Source: Bacteroidota bacterium (GTDB taxonomy: Bacteria > Bacteroidota > Bacteroidia > Bacteroidales > Dysgonomonadaceae). Taken from it: a DNA stretch of 64,000 bases. Positions within the stretch are counted from its first letter, which is position 1. Each line of letters starts with the position of its first letter. The notes below the pieces were generated by a model that ran no database searches, was not told the DNA's origin, and was given only the letters and a program-made list of their open reading frames with translations. Position numbers and translations under genes: made by a program. The stretch lies in the NCBI GenBank assembly GCA_023388315.1, contig JAEWGM010000028.1:124001-188000 (forward strand), given 5' to 3'. Positions 18,837 through 27,131 of the stretch are shown here, piece by piece.

Positions 18837-21675
18837 TTAGATTCAAATAAATATTGTGAAGGTTTCGATAACTGTCAACATTTTGATAATAGTTGTACCA
18901 CGTTCCCATAATTCCGGCCGATACGGTTTTGCTGATCATATGTCCGGCTCCTGCGCCTACCATTGTATTCAGCCCGGAAAAACCTCCATAGAGTTGATAA
19001 TCGATTAATTCCACATCGGGGGCGGTTCCTACGCTCGCCATAGCCATAATGTAGTTTTTGGGTGAAGTTAGATAATAGCGCGCTTGCCCCGAGAGGTTAA
19101 AAAGCCACGTGGCTCCGCTTTCGTTTGATTGATTGTTATCATAGCTAAGCATATAATTATGAAATCTGACGTTCAGGCGCCACAGTTCCAATTCTTTGGT
19201 AGCACCTAAAACCAAATTACTCAACTTTTCGTTGTCGGGTGGCCACCTGAAACCTAATCCGGCTTCGCCTTCCAATCCGTTCAGCACATCCAGCTCTCTG
19301 AAAACCGAGGCGTTTACGGATATTTTTGGGAAAAACTTGTTTGCCCACGCGGCGTCTATTCTGGTGTGCGTTTTTTCGTTCCAAACCCTTCCCCATTCAC
19401 CTTGCAATTGATAACCTTTCCCTGTTTCGCGACCGGCATAATTCATGCGGCCAATGTAAGTGTTTACCCCTTCGTAGCGGCTGTATTCTATGGATGAAAT
19501 GCTGCTGATTTTGTAATCGTGCCCGTGGCGGCTACGCAAATGTGTTATGCCAACTTCATTTTTATACCCCTTGTATTTCAAATAGTTTAACCAATGTTTA
19601 AACTCCTGCAATTCTAAGGGCGACGGCTCATAAAACGATTGATAATAATAAGCCGAATCGTATTGGTGTGTTTTTTCATACGCCAACCCTTTGGTGTATT
19701 TTAGCGATTTGCTGTTTGGGGCGTAAACCAGCGCGGTATCCAACACCTCAATACTTAGGTGGCTCATTTTCTCTTTTATGAGGTGGTTAGCGTAATCTTC
19801 ACTCACTTGCGCAAACGTGTTGATGAGATCTGTGTGATAGGGTTTTGCCATAACCTCGTCGTGCAGTTGCACGTAAATTCGCTCGTAGTTTTCGGGGTTT
19901 ACTCCATCATACTCAGCCATTTTTACTTTGAAAAATATATCTTCGGGATGAGCTTCGCTTCCGCGTTTGGCATAAGCGTACATCTGTGCTTTGTTATTAA
20001 CCCCGTTGGAAAGATTAACGGCGTAGCGTAAAGCATCTTTATTGTCAGGGTCTTGTTCAAGCCATCTTTTTACGTATCTCAACGACTCGTCGTAACGGGA
20101 TTCATCGTTCATTTCCTTTATTACAAGGGTTGCCATATCGGCATATCCACCCAGAAAACGCAGTTTTTCTTCTCCGGTTGTTAAACTTATAGCTTGCTCG
20201 TAAGCGCTAAACGCGTTGGGATACCGTTTTTGTTTTTGGTAAACCTCGGCTCTCTTTACGTAGAGTTCGGGATTGTTGGGATCCTCCGAAATAATATCGT
20301 TGAGCCTGTCCAATGCGCCATTGTAATCGTTCTGCGCCATAGTGGCGTTGTAAATGGAATGTTGCGCCACAAGTACCATATCGGCATCGCCATACTGCAA
20401 TATTTCTCTAAAATCCTCAATAGCATCCCTGTAGCGCTCTTCTGCCATTTTGTTTTTTGCCTCCTCAAACACAATTTTCACATACTCGTCGCGTAGGTCG
20501 GTATCGTTGGAATATTGGCCGAAAAGCTGCCGGGTAAGCGTTGAGGCGCGACCGGTGTTTCCCATTCTTTTGTGTAGGTTCAGTTCTCTGAGCAAAAGCG
20601 TTTTTGATTCACCACGCGCCGCTTTGTAACGATTTACCGCGCGTAGCGCTTCTTCGTATTGCTGGCGTGCAATTAAATCGGTGAAAACATAATTGAAGGC
20701 TTCGTCGTTGCCGGGGCTGCCTTCCAGAATTTTAGCGTAAAGTGTTCCTGGGTCGCTGTCTTTGGCATCACGCGCCGCTTCGAGTAAATAATAATTGTAT
20801 TGATTACGCAATGAGGGTGAAGCATTTGTACGCATTTTTTGTTGCAGAAAAGCCAACAGCTCGCCGTGTCTTTTTTGTTCGCTGAGCAAACTTGTTTTTT
20901 TTCCGATAAGGTCAATGTTATTGGGGTCTTGCACAAGTGCGCGGTCAATATATGCCAAGGCGTTGTATATGTCACCCGCTTTTATATAATCGTTTACCAA
21001 ACCGATGTAATGTTCTATGTTGGTAGGTTCCTGATTTATCAACTCAGAACGCAGAGCGATGGATTCGTCAATCTTCCCGGCTTTTTGCAGTGCGAGCGCG
21101 CTCATTTCGGTTTCATATACGTAGTCGCGTTGCAAAACGGTATCTTCCGGATAAATCTGATTGATACGCTTTAACAGGCGGTTTGCCTCAATGGTGTTTC
21201 CCTGCAGACGATAAAGTTCTATCTTCTTGCGCCAGAGCCCTCTCCAGTAGGGATTAACCTCCAGAAGTTCATTCACATAGCAGATTGCGCTTGAATATCG
21301 TTTTGCTTCGGTTTCCACATTCACCAGTATTTGCTTTGCATCAACATTATCGGGGTTTTGTTCGAGTGCTTTTACCAGTTCATAGCGTGCTTTATCAAGT
21401 TGTTGTTGGTGCTGAAAATAGTATTTTCCTAACAACATTCTTAAATCGGAATCTTTGGGATACTTTTTCAGTCCATCGTCCACAATTTTTTTTCCAGCTT
21501 CCCAATTTCCGTGGTTAAACTCGGTATTTGCTTCTAAGGCGTAGTCTTGCCTATCGTCTGGCCGTATCTTTACTTGCGCCGACAAGTGATTGGCGGAAAA
21601 CGCAATGAGAAGCAGTACAAAAAACGTTCTTAAAAACAAGGTTTTCAGTTGTTGTGGTTTTATTTTATTTTGCAT
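18823..21675 (-). CDS. TPR protein with C-terminal YaiO-type outer-membrane beta-barrel
   Basis: 950 residues. A signal peptide (FVLLLIAFSANHLSAQ) is followed by about 17-18 tetratricopeptide repeats from residue ~40 to ~680 (for example GNWEAGKKIVDDGLKKYPKDS). A YaiO-type barrel makes up the last ~260 residues, with aromatic-rich alternating strands (YQLQGEWGRVWNEKTHTRIDAAW) and the terminal aromatic Phe expected of outer-membrane barrels. TPR plus barrel is the architecture of exopolysaccharide exporters such as PgaA and BcsC. The neighbouring GT2 synthase fits that role. Export of a polymer is inferred, not shown. Confidence 0.85.
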   Translation of the reverse strand: MQNKIKPQQLKTLFLRTFFVLLLIAFSANHLSAQVKIRPDDRQDYALEANTEFNHGNWEAGKKIVDDGLKKYPKDSDLRMLLGKYYFQHQQQLDKARYELVKALEQNPDNVDAKQILVNVETEAKRYSSAICYVNELLEVNPYWRGLWRKKIELYRLQGNTIEANRLLKRINQIYPEDTVLQRDYVYETEMSALALQKAGKIDESIALRSELINQEPTNIEHYIGLVNDYIKAGDIYNALAYIDRALVQDPNNIDLIGKKTSLLSEQKRHGELLAFLQQKMRTNASPSLRNQYNYYLLEAARDAKDSDPGTLYAKILEGSPGNDEAFNYVFTDLIARQQYEEALRAVNRYKAARGESKTLLLRELNLHKRMGNTGRASTLTRQLFGQYSNDTDLRDEYVKIVFEEAKNKMAEERYRDAIEDFREILQYGDADMVLVAQHSIYNATMAQNDYNGALDRLNDIISEDPNNPELYVKRAEVYQKQKRYPNAFSAYEQAISLTTGEEKLRFLGGYADMATLVIKEMNDESRYDESLRYVKRWLEQDPDNKDALRYAVNLSNGVNNKAQMYAYAKRGSEAHPEDIFFKVKMAEYDGVNPENYERIYVQLHDEVMAKPYHTDLINTFAQVSEDYANHLIKEKMSHLSIEVLDTALVYAPNSKSLKYTKGLAYEKTHQYDSAYYYQSFYEPSPLELQEFKHWLNYLKYKGYKNEVGITHLRSRHGHDYKISSISSIEYSRYEGVNTYIGRMNYAGRETGKGYQLQGEWGRVWNEKTHTRIDAAWANKFFPKISVNASVFRELDVLNGLEGEAGLGFRWPPDNEKLSNLVLGATKELELWRLNVRFHNYMLSYDNNQSNESGATWLFNLSGQARYYLTSPKNYIMAMASVGTAPDVELIDYQLYGGFSGLNTMVGAGAGHMISKTVSAGIMGTWYNYYQNVDSYRNLHNIYLNLNVVF

Positions 21676-21688
21676 AGAATTGTTGAAT

Positions 21689-23116
21689 TTATATTTTTGC
21701 CTTTTTGGTAGAGAAACCTTGTCGTGTCATAGCTCCCCATTTGAAATTTCTGCGGGTAAAAAACTGCCAGTACCCCATAAGGCTGAAGATGACGATAAAG
21801 GGATGATACAGTATCGCTTCAAAAGAAGAAAAAAACACCAATCGTAAATATTCTCTAAAAGTCTTGTATTGTTTTTTTACACTCATATCGTATGTTATGG
21901 TAAGCATAGACACTGTAATACCTATGAGATATACGAAGAGCAACATGAGCCAGAAAGTGGCGAAATTAATTTGCTGGGTATAAAGCAAGAAAATCAGGAA
22001 AAGCAATCCCGTAGTTTCTAAAATAGGTGCAACAAATTCAAAAAGCAAGGCGTAAGGCATAACCATAAGTCCCAATTTTCCGTATTTGCGGTTAAACAGA
22101 AAACGACGGTGCACAATAAAAATTTGCATCAAACCGCGTCCCCAGCGTGTACGTTGCCGCCTCAGTACTTCAACGTTTGGGGGACCTTGCGTCCAGCAAC
22201 AGGAGTCGGGTATCTGATCTATTTTATGTTTTTCGCCCCGCTCAAACATATAAGCGCGCATTCTGATGGTCATATCCATATCTTCAGCGTGAGAAAGCGG
22301 GTCGAAACCTCCCGTATTGATAACAACTTCAGTATTGAACAATCCAAATCCGCCGGATACGTTTGGTATGGCATTAAGTGTCGCCCATCCCATTTTGGCT
22401 ATAAGATATGAACGCAGGTATTCCGTTTCCTGAAAGGTGGGAATAAATCCTTGAGGCGGCCTAACGCGGGTGATAATACCGTCTTCCACATCGCAACCGT
22501 TTGACATACGCATCGTGGCGCCTACAGCTATCACTGGCACATCAGAGTCTAAGACGGGAAGGATTATCTTTTTGAGCGTGTCGCGCGACAAAAGGCAGTC
22601 CACATCTGTGTTAACAAAATAATCGTACTTAATATAATTAACCCCCGCATTCATTGCATCGGCTTTGGTTCCGCCATTTTGCTTGTCAATTACAGTTAAG
22701 CGATGAAATTCCGTGTTTTTTGATTTGAAAATTCGCCTTACGGGTTGGCAACGCACTTTGTACGAGTAATTAAGCGGAATTTCTTCCAGTTCAAATTTCT
22801 CTATTAGAAGCTCGAGTGTTTTGTCTTTACTTCCGTCATTTACAACTACTACTTCGAAGTTTGGATAATCCAAATTCAGCAAAGAGTTTACATTATCTAT
22901 AATAATCACTTCTTCGTTGAAGGCCGGCGCCACAATTGAAATGCCGGGCGCGGCTTCCGGATGAAGGTTAAATAACTCTTCCTCTTTTTTTGAATACCTG
23001 AACTTTTTTCGCTGAATATTTATGTAACCTAAAACAGCTAATATAATGTATATGGTTGTTATCGATATGGCATAAAAATATATGGCATATTGATAAAAAT
23101 AGACAAGTGAATCCAT
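21689..23116 (-). CDS. Membrane glycosyltransferase family 2 (processive polysaccharide synthase type)
   Basis: 475 residues. One N-terminal membrane helix is followed by a cytosolic GT-A domain (PAFNEEVIIIDNVNSLL, VVVNDGSKDKT, the DxD-type NTDVDCLL and the QRTRWGRGLMQ motif). Three to four C-terminal membrane helices follow. The Q-x-x-R-W motif is characteristic of processive synthases of the cellulose, hyaluronan and poly-GlcNAc type. The substrate cannot be told from sequence. It sits between a HEAT-repeat membrane protein and the TPR/YaiO barrel, 13 bp from the latter. Confidence 0.9.
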   Translation of the reverse strand: MDSLVYFYQYAIYFYAISITTIYIILAVLGYINIQRKKFRYSKKEEELFNLHPEAAPGISIVAPAFNEEVIIIDNVNSLLNLDYPNFEVVVVNDGSKDKTLELLIEKFELEEIPLNYSYKVRCQPVRRIFKSKNTEFHRLTVIDKQNGGTKADAMNAGVNYIKYDYFVNTDVDCLLSRDTLKKIILPVLDSDVPVIAVGATMRMSNGCDVEDGIITRVRPPQGFIPTFQETEYLRSYLIAKMGWATLNAIPNVSGGFGLFNTEVVINTGGFDPLSHAEDMDMTIRMRAYMFERGEKHKIDQIPDSCCWTQGPPNVEVLRRQRTRWGRGLMQIFIVHRRFLFNRKYGKLGLMVMPYALLFEFVAPILETTGLLFLIFLLYTQQINFATFWLMLLFVYLIGITVSMLTITYDMSVKKQYKTFREYLRLVFFSSFEAILYHPFIVIFSLMGYWQFFTRRNFKWGAMTRQGFSTKKAKI

Positions 23117-23188
23117 TGATTTTTGGGTTTAGTCTGGTGATTATCTTCAATAAAACTCACGCTTTATTGAGGATAAATGGGTTTTATC

Positions 23189-24298
23189 TTATTGTGCAGT
23201 TTGCAGTTCTTTCAGATAAATATTGTTTTGTTCGCCGCATTTTTGCAAGGCTTCTTTAATTTTTATCCTCATTTCTTCGTTGTAAGCCACGTCGTGAAGC
23301 TGATGTAGAAAAGGCAGGCTTTCTTTTTTCCCAATATTCCCAATGGCTACAATAATGTTGTTTTGTACGAATAACTTAGAAAATGCGTATTCTTCTATAA
23401 ATACAGGCAACGCTTCTTCGCATTGAAGAATACCCAATGTCTTGGCAATCTCGGCTCTTACATTAGCGCGGTCTGTTTCTTTAAAAAGCTGCAACAGGAA
23501 AGGGACACTATTATGCTGTTTAAAATAAGCTACTTCTCCGATTAAAAAGCATTTGTAGTCTTCGTTTTTCGTGTGCTTAATCCACCGCGTAAAAAGAGGC
23601 AACTCATTTTCTATTGATTTTCTTTTCAAAGCATCGTGAATTCTTATTTCATCGAGGCGATTGAATTTATGGTCGAAATCTTTTTCCATAAATTTAAACG
23701 CGTCGTCGCTCACAAATTTAATGTATTCGCTACGTGAAAGTTTACGTAAATTGTGGTTGCGGTGATGCAATAAAGACGCAACAATACTGCTGCTAACGTC
23801 ATTTGTCAGTTCCTCAAGTTTGCGCAAGCCACGTTTTTTTCGGCCTGTTCCGCCCGAAGATATCTCATTTATCCAAAAAGCCTCTATCTTCAGCATAGTT
23901 AACACTTCATTAAAATTGTCTATATTGAATTTTGTTTTAGTATCTCCTGTTGAGGTACCGTTGCCTTTTATTGACAATAAAAGATTGGTAAACATTTCTT
24001 TTTGCCACCTCTTTTTGATGTCTCTCTCTTGCAATGACAGTTTGTTTTCTATTTCTATTTGCGACAGGTCCTTTTGAGAGAAGAGGATGTCTTTTAATTG
24101 ATCGTGATACTTTCTGTTAATTTCTTTCCATCTTTTGTCGCGTTTTTTGTTTTGTCTATTTATAATCAGTAATCGGATGAGTGATGAGAGATATAAAATA
24201 AGCAGAAACATAACGACGAACAAAGTAATGCGGATGACTGGGGCATATCCGGTAAAATGAGAATCCAGATAATTTAGATAAAATTTAATAGTTTCCAT
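23189..24298 (-). CDS. Membrane-anchored HEAT-repeat protein
   Basis: 369 residues from the ATG at 24298 (an upstream in-frame ATG would add ten). One membrane helix near residues 22-45 (IRITLFVVMFLLILYLSSLI) is followed by a basic segment and an alpha-helical cytosolic part. HEAT-like repeats are visible in the last third (VPFLLQLFKETDRANVRAEI, ALPVFIEEYAFSKLF, SLPFLHQLHDVAYNEEMRIK). It is likely a scaffold that works with the GT2 enzyme encoded 72 bp downstream. The family is regularly found with GT2 and YaiO genes in Bacteroidota, but its exact role is unknown. Confidence 0.82.
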   Translation of the reverse strand: METIKFYLNYLDSHFTGYAPVIRITLFVVMFLLILYLSSLIRLLIINRQNKKRDKRWKEINRKYHDQLKDILFSQKDLSQIEIENKLSLQERDIKKRWQKEMFTNLLLSIKGNGTSTGDTKTKFNIDNFNEVLTMLKIEAFWINEISSGGTGRKKRGLRKLEELTNDVSSSIVASLLHHRNHNLRKLSRSEYIKFVSDDAFKFMEKDFDHKFNRLDEIRIHDALKRKSIENELPLFTRWIKHTKNEDYKCFLIGEVAYFKQHNSVPFLLQLFKETDRANVRAEIAKTLGILQCEEALPVFIEEYAFSKLFVQNNIIVAIGNIGKKESLPFLHQLHDVAYNEEMRIKIKEALQKCGEQNNIYLKELQTAQ

Positions 24299-24325
24299 AA
24301 TTTTTAGTTCATTGTTTTGGTTCCG

Positions 24326-24333
24326 CAAAATTA
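24326..24333 (-). promoter_or_regulatory. Predicted -7 box of the HEAT-GT2-YaiO operon
   Basis: TAATTTTG on the minus strand, 28 bp before the HEAT gene ATG. A TTG lies 24 bp further upstream (24360-24358), slightly too far for the consensus. The rest of the 380-bp gap (24299-24708) holds AT-rich sequence and the EF-G2 terminator, with no gene. Confidence 0.4.
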
Positions 24334-24634
24334 CACTAAAGAAATCCGGAGAGTGTTCAATTTTGTTGGCGTGTGATAAAATGGCTTTTATGGGAATTAC
24401 TACTGCATGTGTTTTATGATTATGATTTTGTGTATCAGGTGTATATTGTCTTTTTTGACGAGTGGGGTTTTTATTTTCAAAAATATTAAAACATGCAATG
24501 AAAGGGTCTTTTAAGACTTATTCTTGCCGTTAAATTTGGTTGTTTCAAAGTATAAAATTTAATAATGTACTTTTAATTTGATGCTTTTCTCCCGAAAATC
24601 CGGAAAGTGGCGTGTTTTGATAAAAGCCAAAATA

Positions 24635-24665
24635 AAAGGGCAGCCTTCATAAAAAGCTGCCCTTT
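24635..24665 (-). terminator. Rho-independent terminator of the EF-G2 gene
   Basis: A perfect 10-bp stem (AAAGGGCAGC / GCTGCCCTTT) with an 11-nt loop lies 44 bp downstream of the EF-G2 stop codon. On the minus strand it is followed by a T-rich tract. Confidence 0.85.
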
Positions 24666-24708
24666 GACAATTAAAAATTCAAAGCAGTTGCCTCGCGGCA
24701 AGTGAAAT

Positions 24709-26865
24709 TTAGTCTTCTTTCTCTTGTGCTTCGTATTCTTTGAGAAGCCTATCTTGCACATCGGAAGGAACCAGTTCGTAACCGGCAAACTTCATAGAGA
24801 ACGATGCTCTTCCTCCGGTAATGGAACTTAGCGATGTGGAGTAGCTGCTCATTTCTTTCAACGGAACGCGCGCTTTTAGTTTCTCAAAACCTTTTTCGCT
24901 TTCCATTCCCATAATCATGGCGCGGCGGCCTTGCAAATCGCTCATTACATCACCCATATATTCTCCGGGAACCGAAACAACCACATCGTAAATGGGTTCC
25001 AGGATTTTTGGCCCGGCGTTTTTAAAGGCAGAACTAAAGGCGTTGCGCCCGGCAAGCATAAACGAAATCTCGTTGGAGTCAACGGGGTGCATTTTGCCGT
25101 CGTACACAATTACGCGAACATCGCGAGCGTAGGAGCCGGTGAGTGGCCCTTGCTCCATTCGGCCCATAATGCCTTTGAGGATGGCGGGCAAGAAGCGCGC
25201 ATCGATGGCGCCGCCCACAATACTGTTAACAAAAACCAGTTTTCCGCCCCAGTCGAGTTCAACCACTTGCGTGTCGCGGTTTTGCACTTTAAACTCTTGT
25301 CCGTTAAATCGGTAAACTTCCGGCATTGGCATATCTTCGTTATAAGGCTCCACGATGAGGTGCACTTCGCCGAATTGTCCGGCGCCGCCCGATTGTTTTT
25401 TGTGACGATAATCGGCACGCGATTGCTTGGTAATGGTTTCGCGATAGGGGATTCTCGGTTCAATGAATTCAACCTCAATTTTATCGTTGTTTTCCAAACG
25501 CCATTTGAGCGTTTTAAGGTGGAATTCGCCTTGTCCCGAAACGATGGTCTGTTTTAATTCTTTCGACACTTCAACCAACCAAGTTGGATCTTCTTCTTTC
25601 ATACGGGTAAGTGCTTCGCTCATCTTTTCCGAGTTAGACTCGTTTACCGCTTTAATGGCTCGGCGGTAGCGAGGTTCGGGATATTTTATGAAATCGAACG
25701 TGTGCTCCACGCCTTTCGCGTTCAGGGTGTTTCCGGTGCGTACATCTTTGAGTTTTACGGCCGCGCCAATGTCGCCGGCTTGCAATTCTTCCACTTTGTT
25801 GCGGATTTGTCCCGAAACGCTGTACAGCTGCGCGAGGCGCTCTCTGGAGTTACGGTTGGTGTTGTTGAGGTCTTCGCCTTCTTTTACTTTTCCGCTCATC
25901 ACTTTAAAGTAAGATACTTCGCCGATGTGTGGTTCAATGGTTGTTTTAAAGAAGAAAAGGCTGGTTGGGGCGTTTGCATCGGGTTTTACTTCTTCGCCTT
26001 GGCTGTTTACCGGTGCTGCCACATCGTTTGGTGAGGGAGCCACCATGCTCAAGAAGTTCATTATGCGGTGCACCGCCATATTTTTTTCGGCTGAGGCGCA
26101 AAAAACGGGAAACAGGCTGCGATCAATCATTCCTTTGTGAATGCCTTCGCGCATTTCTTCTTCCGAGAGAGTTCCTTGGTCGAAATACTTCTCCATTAAC
26201 TCTTCATCGTTTTCGGCGGCGGCTTCAAGCAATACTTTGTAGTATTCTTCGGCTCTTTCTTGTTCGCTTTCAGGTATTTCAAGAACATCGGGAGCTGTGG
26301 CGCCCGGTTTCCATTTGTATAGTTTTTGTTTCAATACATCAATAATACCGTCAAAAGAAGCGCCGGTTCCCACGGGATATTGCACGGGTACAATTTTGTT
26401 GCCATACAATTCTCTTAGGCTGTTTAGAGTGTTATCGTAATCGGCTTTTTCATGGTCAAGTTGGTTAATCAAGACAACCACGGGTTTATTCAGCTCATCG
26501 GTATAACGGAACTGGTTTACGGTGCCCACTTCCACGCCGTTGGTCGCGTCCACAACCATCAGCGCCATATCCGCTACGTTGAGGGCCGAAACAACGTTCC
26601 CCACAAAGTCGTCGGAGCCGGGGCAATCGATGAAATTCATCATCTTATCTTTCCATTCGTAAGACAGCAAAGTGGAGAAAACGGAGTAGCCGTATTCTTT
26701 TTCCACCGGAAAATAGTCACTCACGGTGTTTTTTCCTTCCACCGTTCCGCGTCGTTTTATAAGACCACACTCGAAGAGCATCGCTTCTGCGAGAGTGGTC
26801 TTACCTGAGCCAGCATTGCCAATAAGCGCAATGTTTTTAATTTCGTTGGTTTTGTAAACTTTCAT
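24709..26865 (-). CDS. EF-G2, elongation factor G paralogue with degenerate GTPase motifs
   Basis: 718 residues with all five EF-G domains (the domain IV-V end YSTSLSSITGGRASFSMKF is typical). The G domain deviates from true EF-G. The P-loop reads GNAGSGKTTL instead of a HVDHGKT form. Switch II reads DCPGSDDF (residues 80-87), so Ser84 replaces the catalytic His of DTPGHVDF. The base-recognition motif is NQLD rather than NKxD. EF-G2 of Bacteroides thetaiotaomicron is known to support translation without GTP hydrolysis and is induced under carbon limitation; this protein has the same kind of substitutions. It is transcribed divergently from the Ca2+ ATPase. Confidence 0.88.
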   Translation of the reverse strand: MKVYKTNEIKNIALIGNAGSGKTTLAEAMLFECGLIKRRGTVEGKNTVSDYFPVEKEYGYSVFSTLLSYEWKDKMMNFIDCPGSDDFVGNVVSALNVADMALMVVDATNGVEVGTVNQFRYTDELNKPVVVLINQLDHEKADYDNTLNSLRELYGNKIVPVQYPVGTGASFDGIIDVLKQKLYKWKPGATAPDVLEIPESEQERAEEYYKVLLEAAAENDEELMEKYFDQGTLSEEEMREGIHKGMIDRSLFPVFCASAEKNMAVHRIMNFLSMVAPSPNDVAAPVNSQGEEVKPDANAPTSLFFFKTTIEPHIGEVSYFKVMSGKVKEGEDLNNTNRNSRERLAQLYSVSGQIRNKVEELQAGDIGAAVKLKDVRTGNTLNAKGVEHTFDFIKYPEPRYRRAIKAVNESNSEKMSEALTRMKEEDPTWLVEVSKELKQTIVSGQGEFHLKTLKWRLENNDKIEVEFIEPRIPYRETITKQSRADYRHKKQSGGAGQFGEVHLIVEPYNEDMPMPEVYRFNGQEFKVQNRDTQVVELDWGGKLVFVNSIVGGAIDARFLPAILKGIMGRMEQGPLTGSYARDVRVIVYDGKMHPVDSNEISFMLAGRNAFSSAFKNAGPKILEPIYDVVVSVPGEYMGDVMSDLQGRRAMIMGMESEKGFEKLKARVPLKEMSSYSTSLSSITGGRASFSMKFAGYELVPSDVQDRLLKEYEAQEKED

Positions 26866-27131
26866 GATTAGAAAATATTTAATAATAAGTATATTATACT
26901 AAAAAACTTTGCTTTTATGGAACAGCAAAGCCTCACTATCAAAAATAGCGATGCAAGGTAGCCATTTTTTGCGATATGTTGATTGAGGGAATATATGTTT
27001 TATAACATAAAATGGAGTTGTTGCATCTCCGATAAAGATAATCATTTATGCTTCTTGCTCCAAGTTTCAAAACAATTCGCTTTGTAGGATTGTTTTTATT
27101 TCAATCATTGAATAATCATATCGCATCATAA

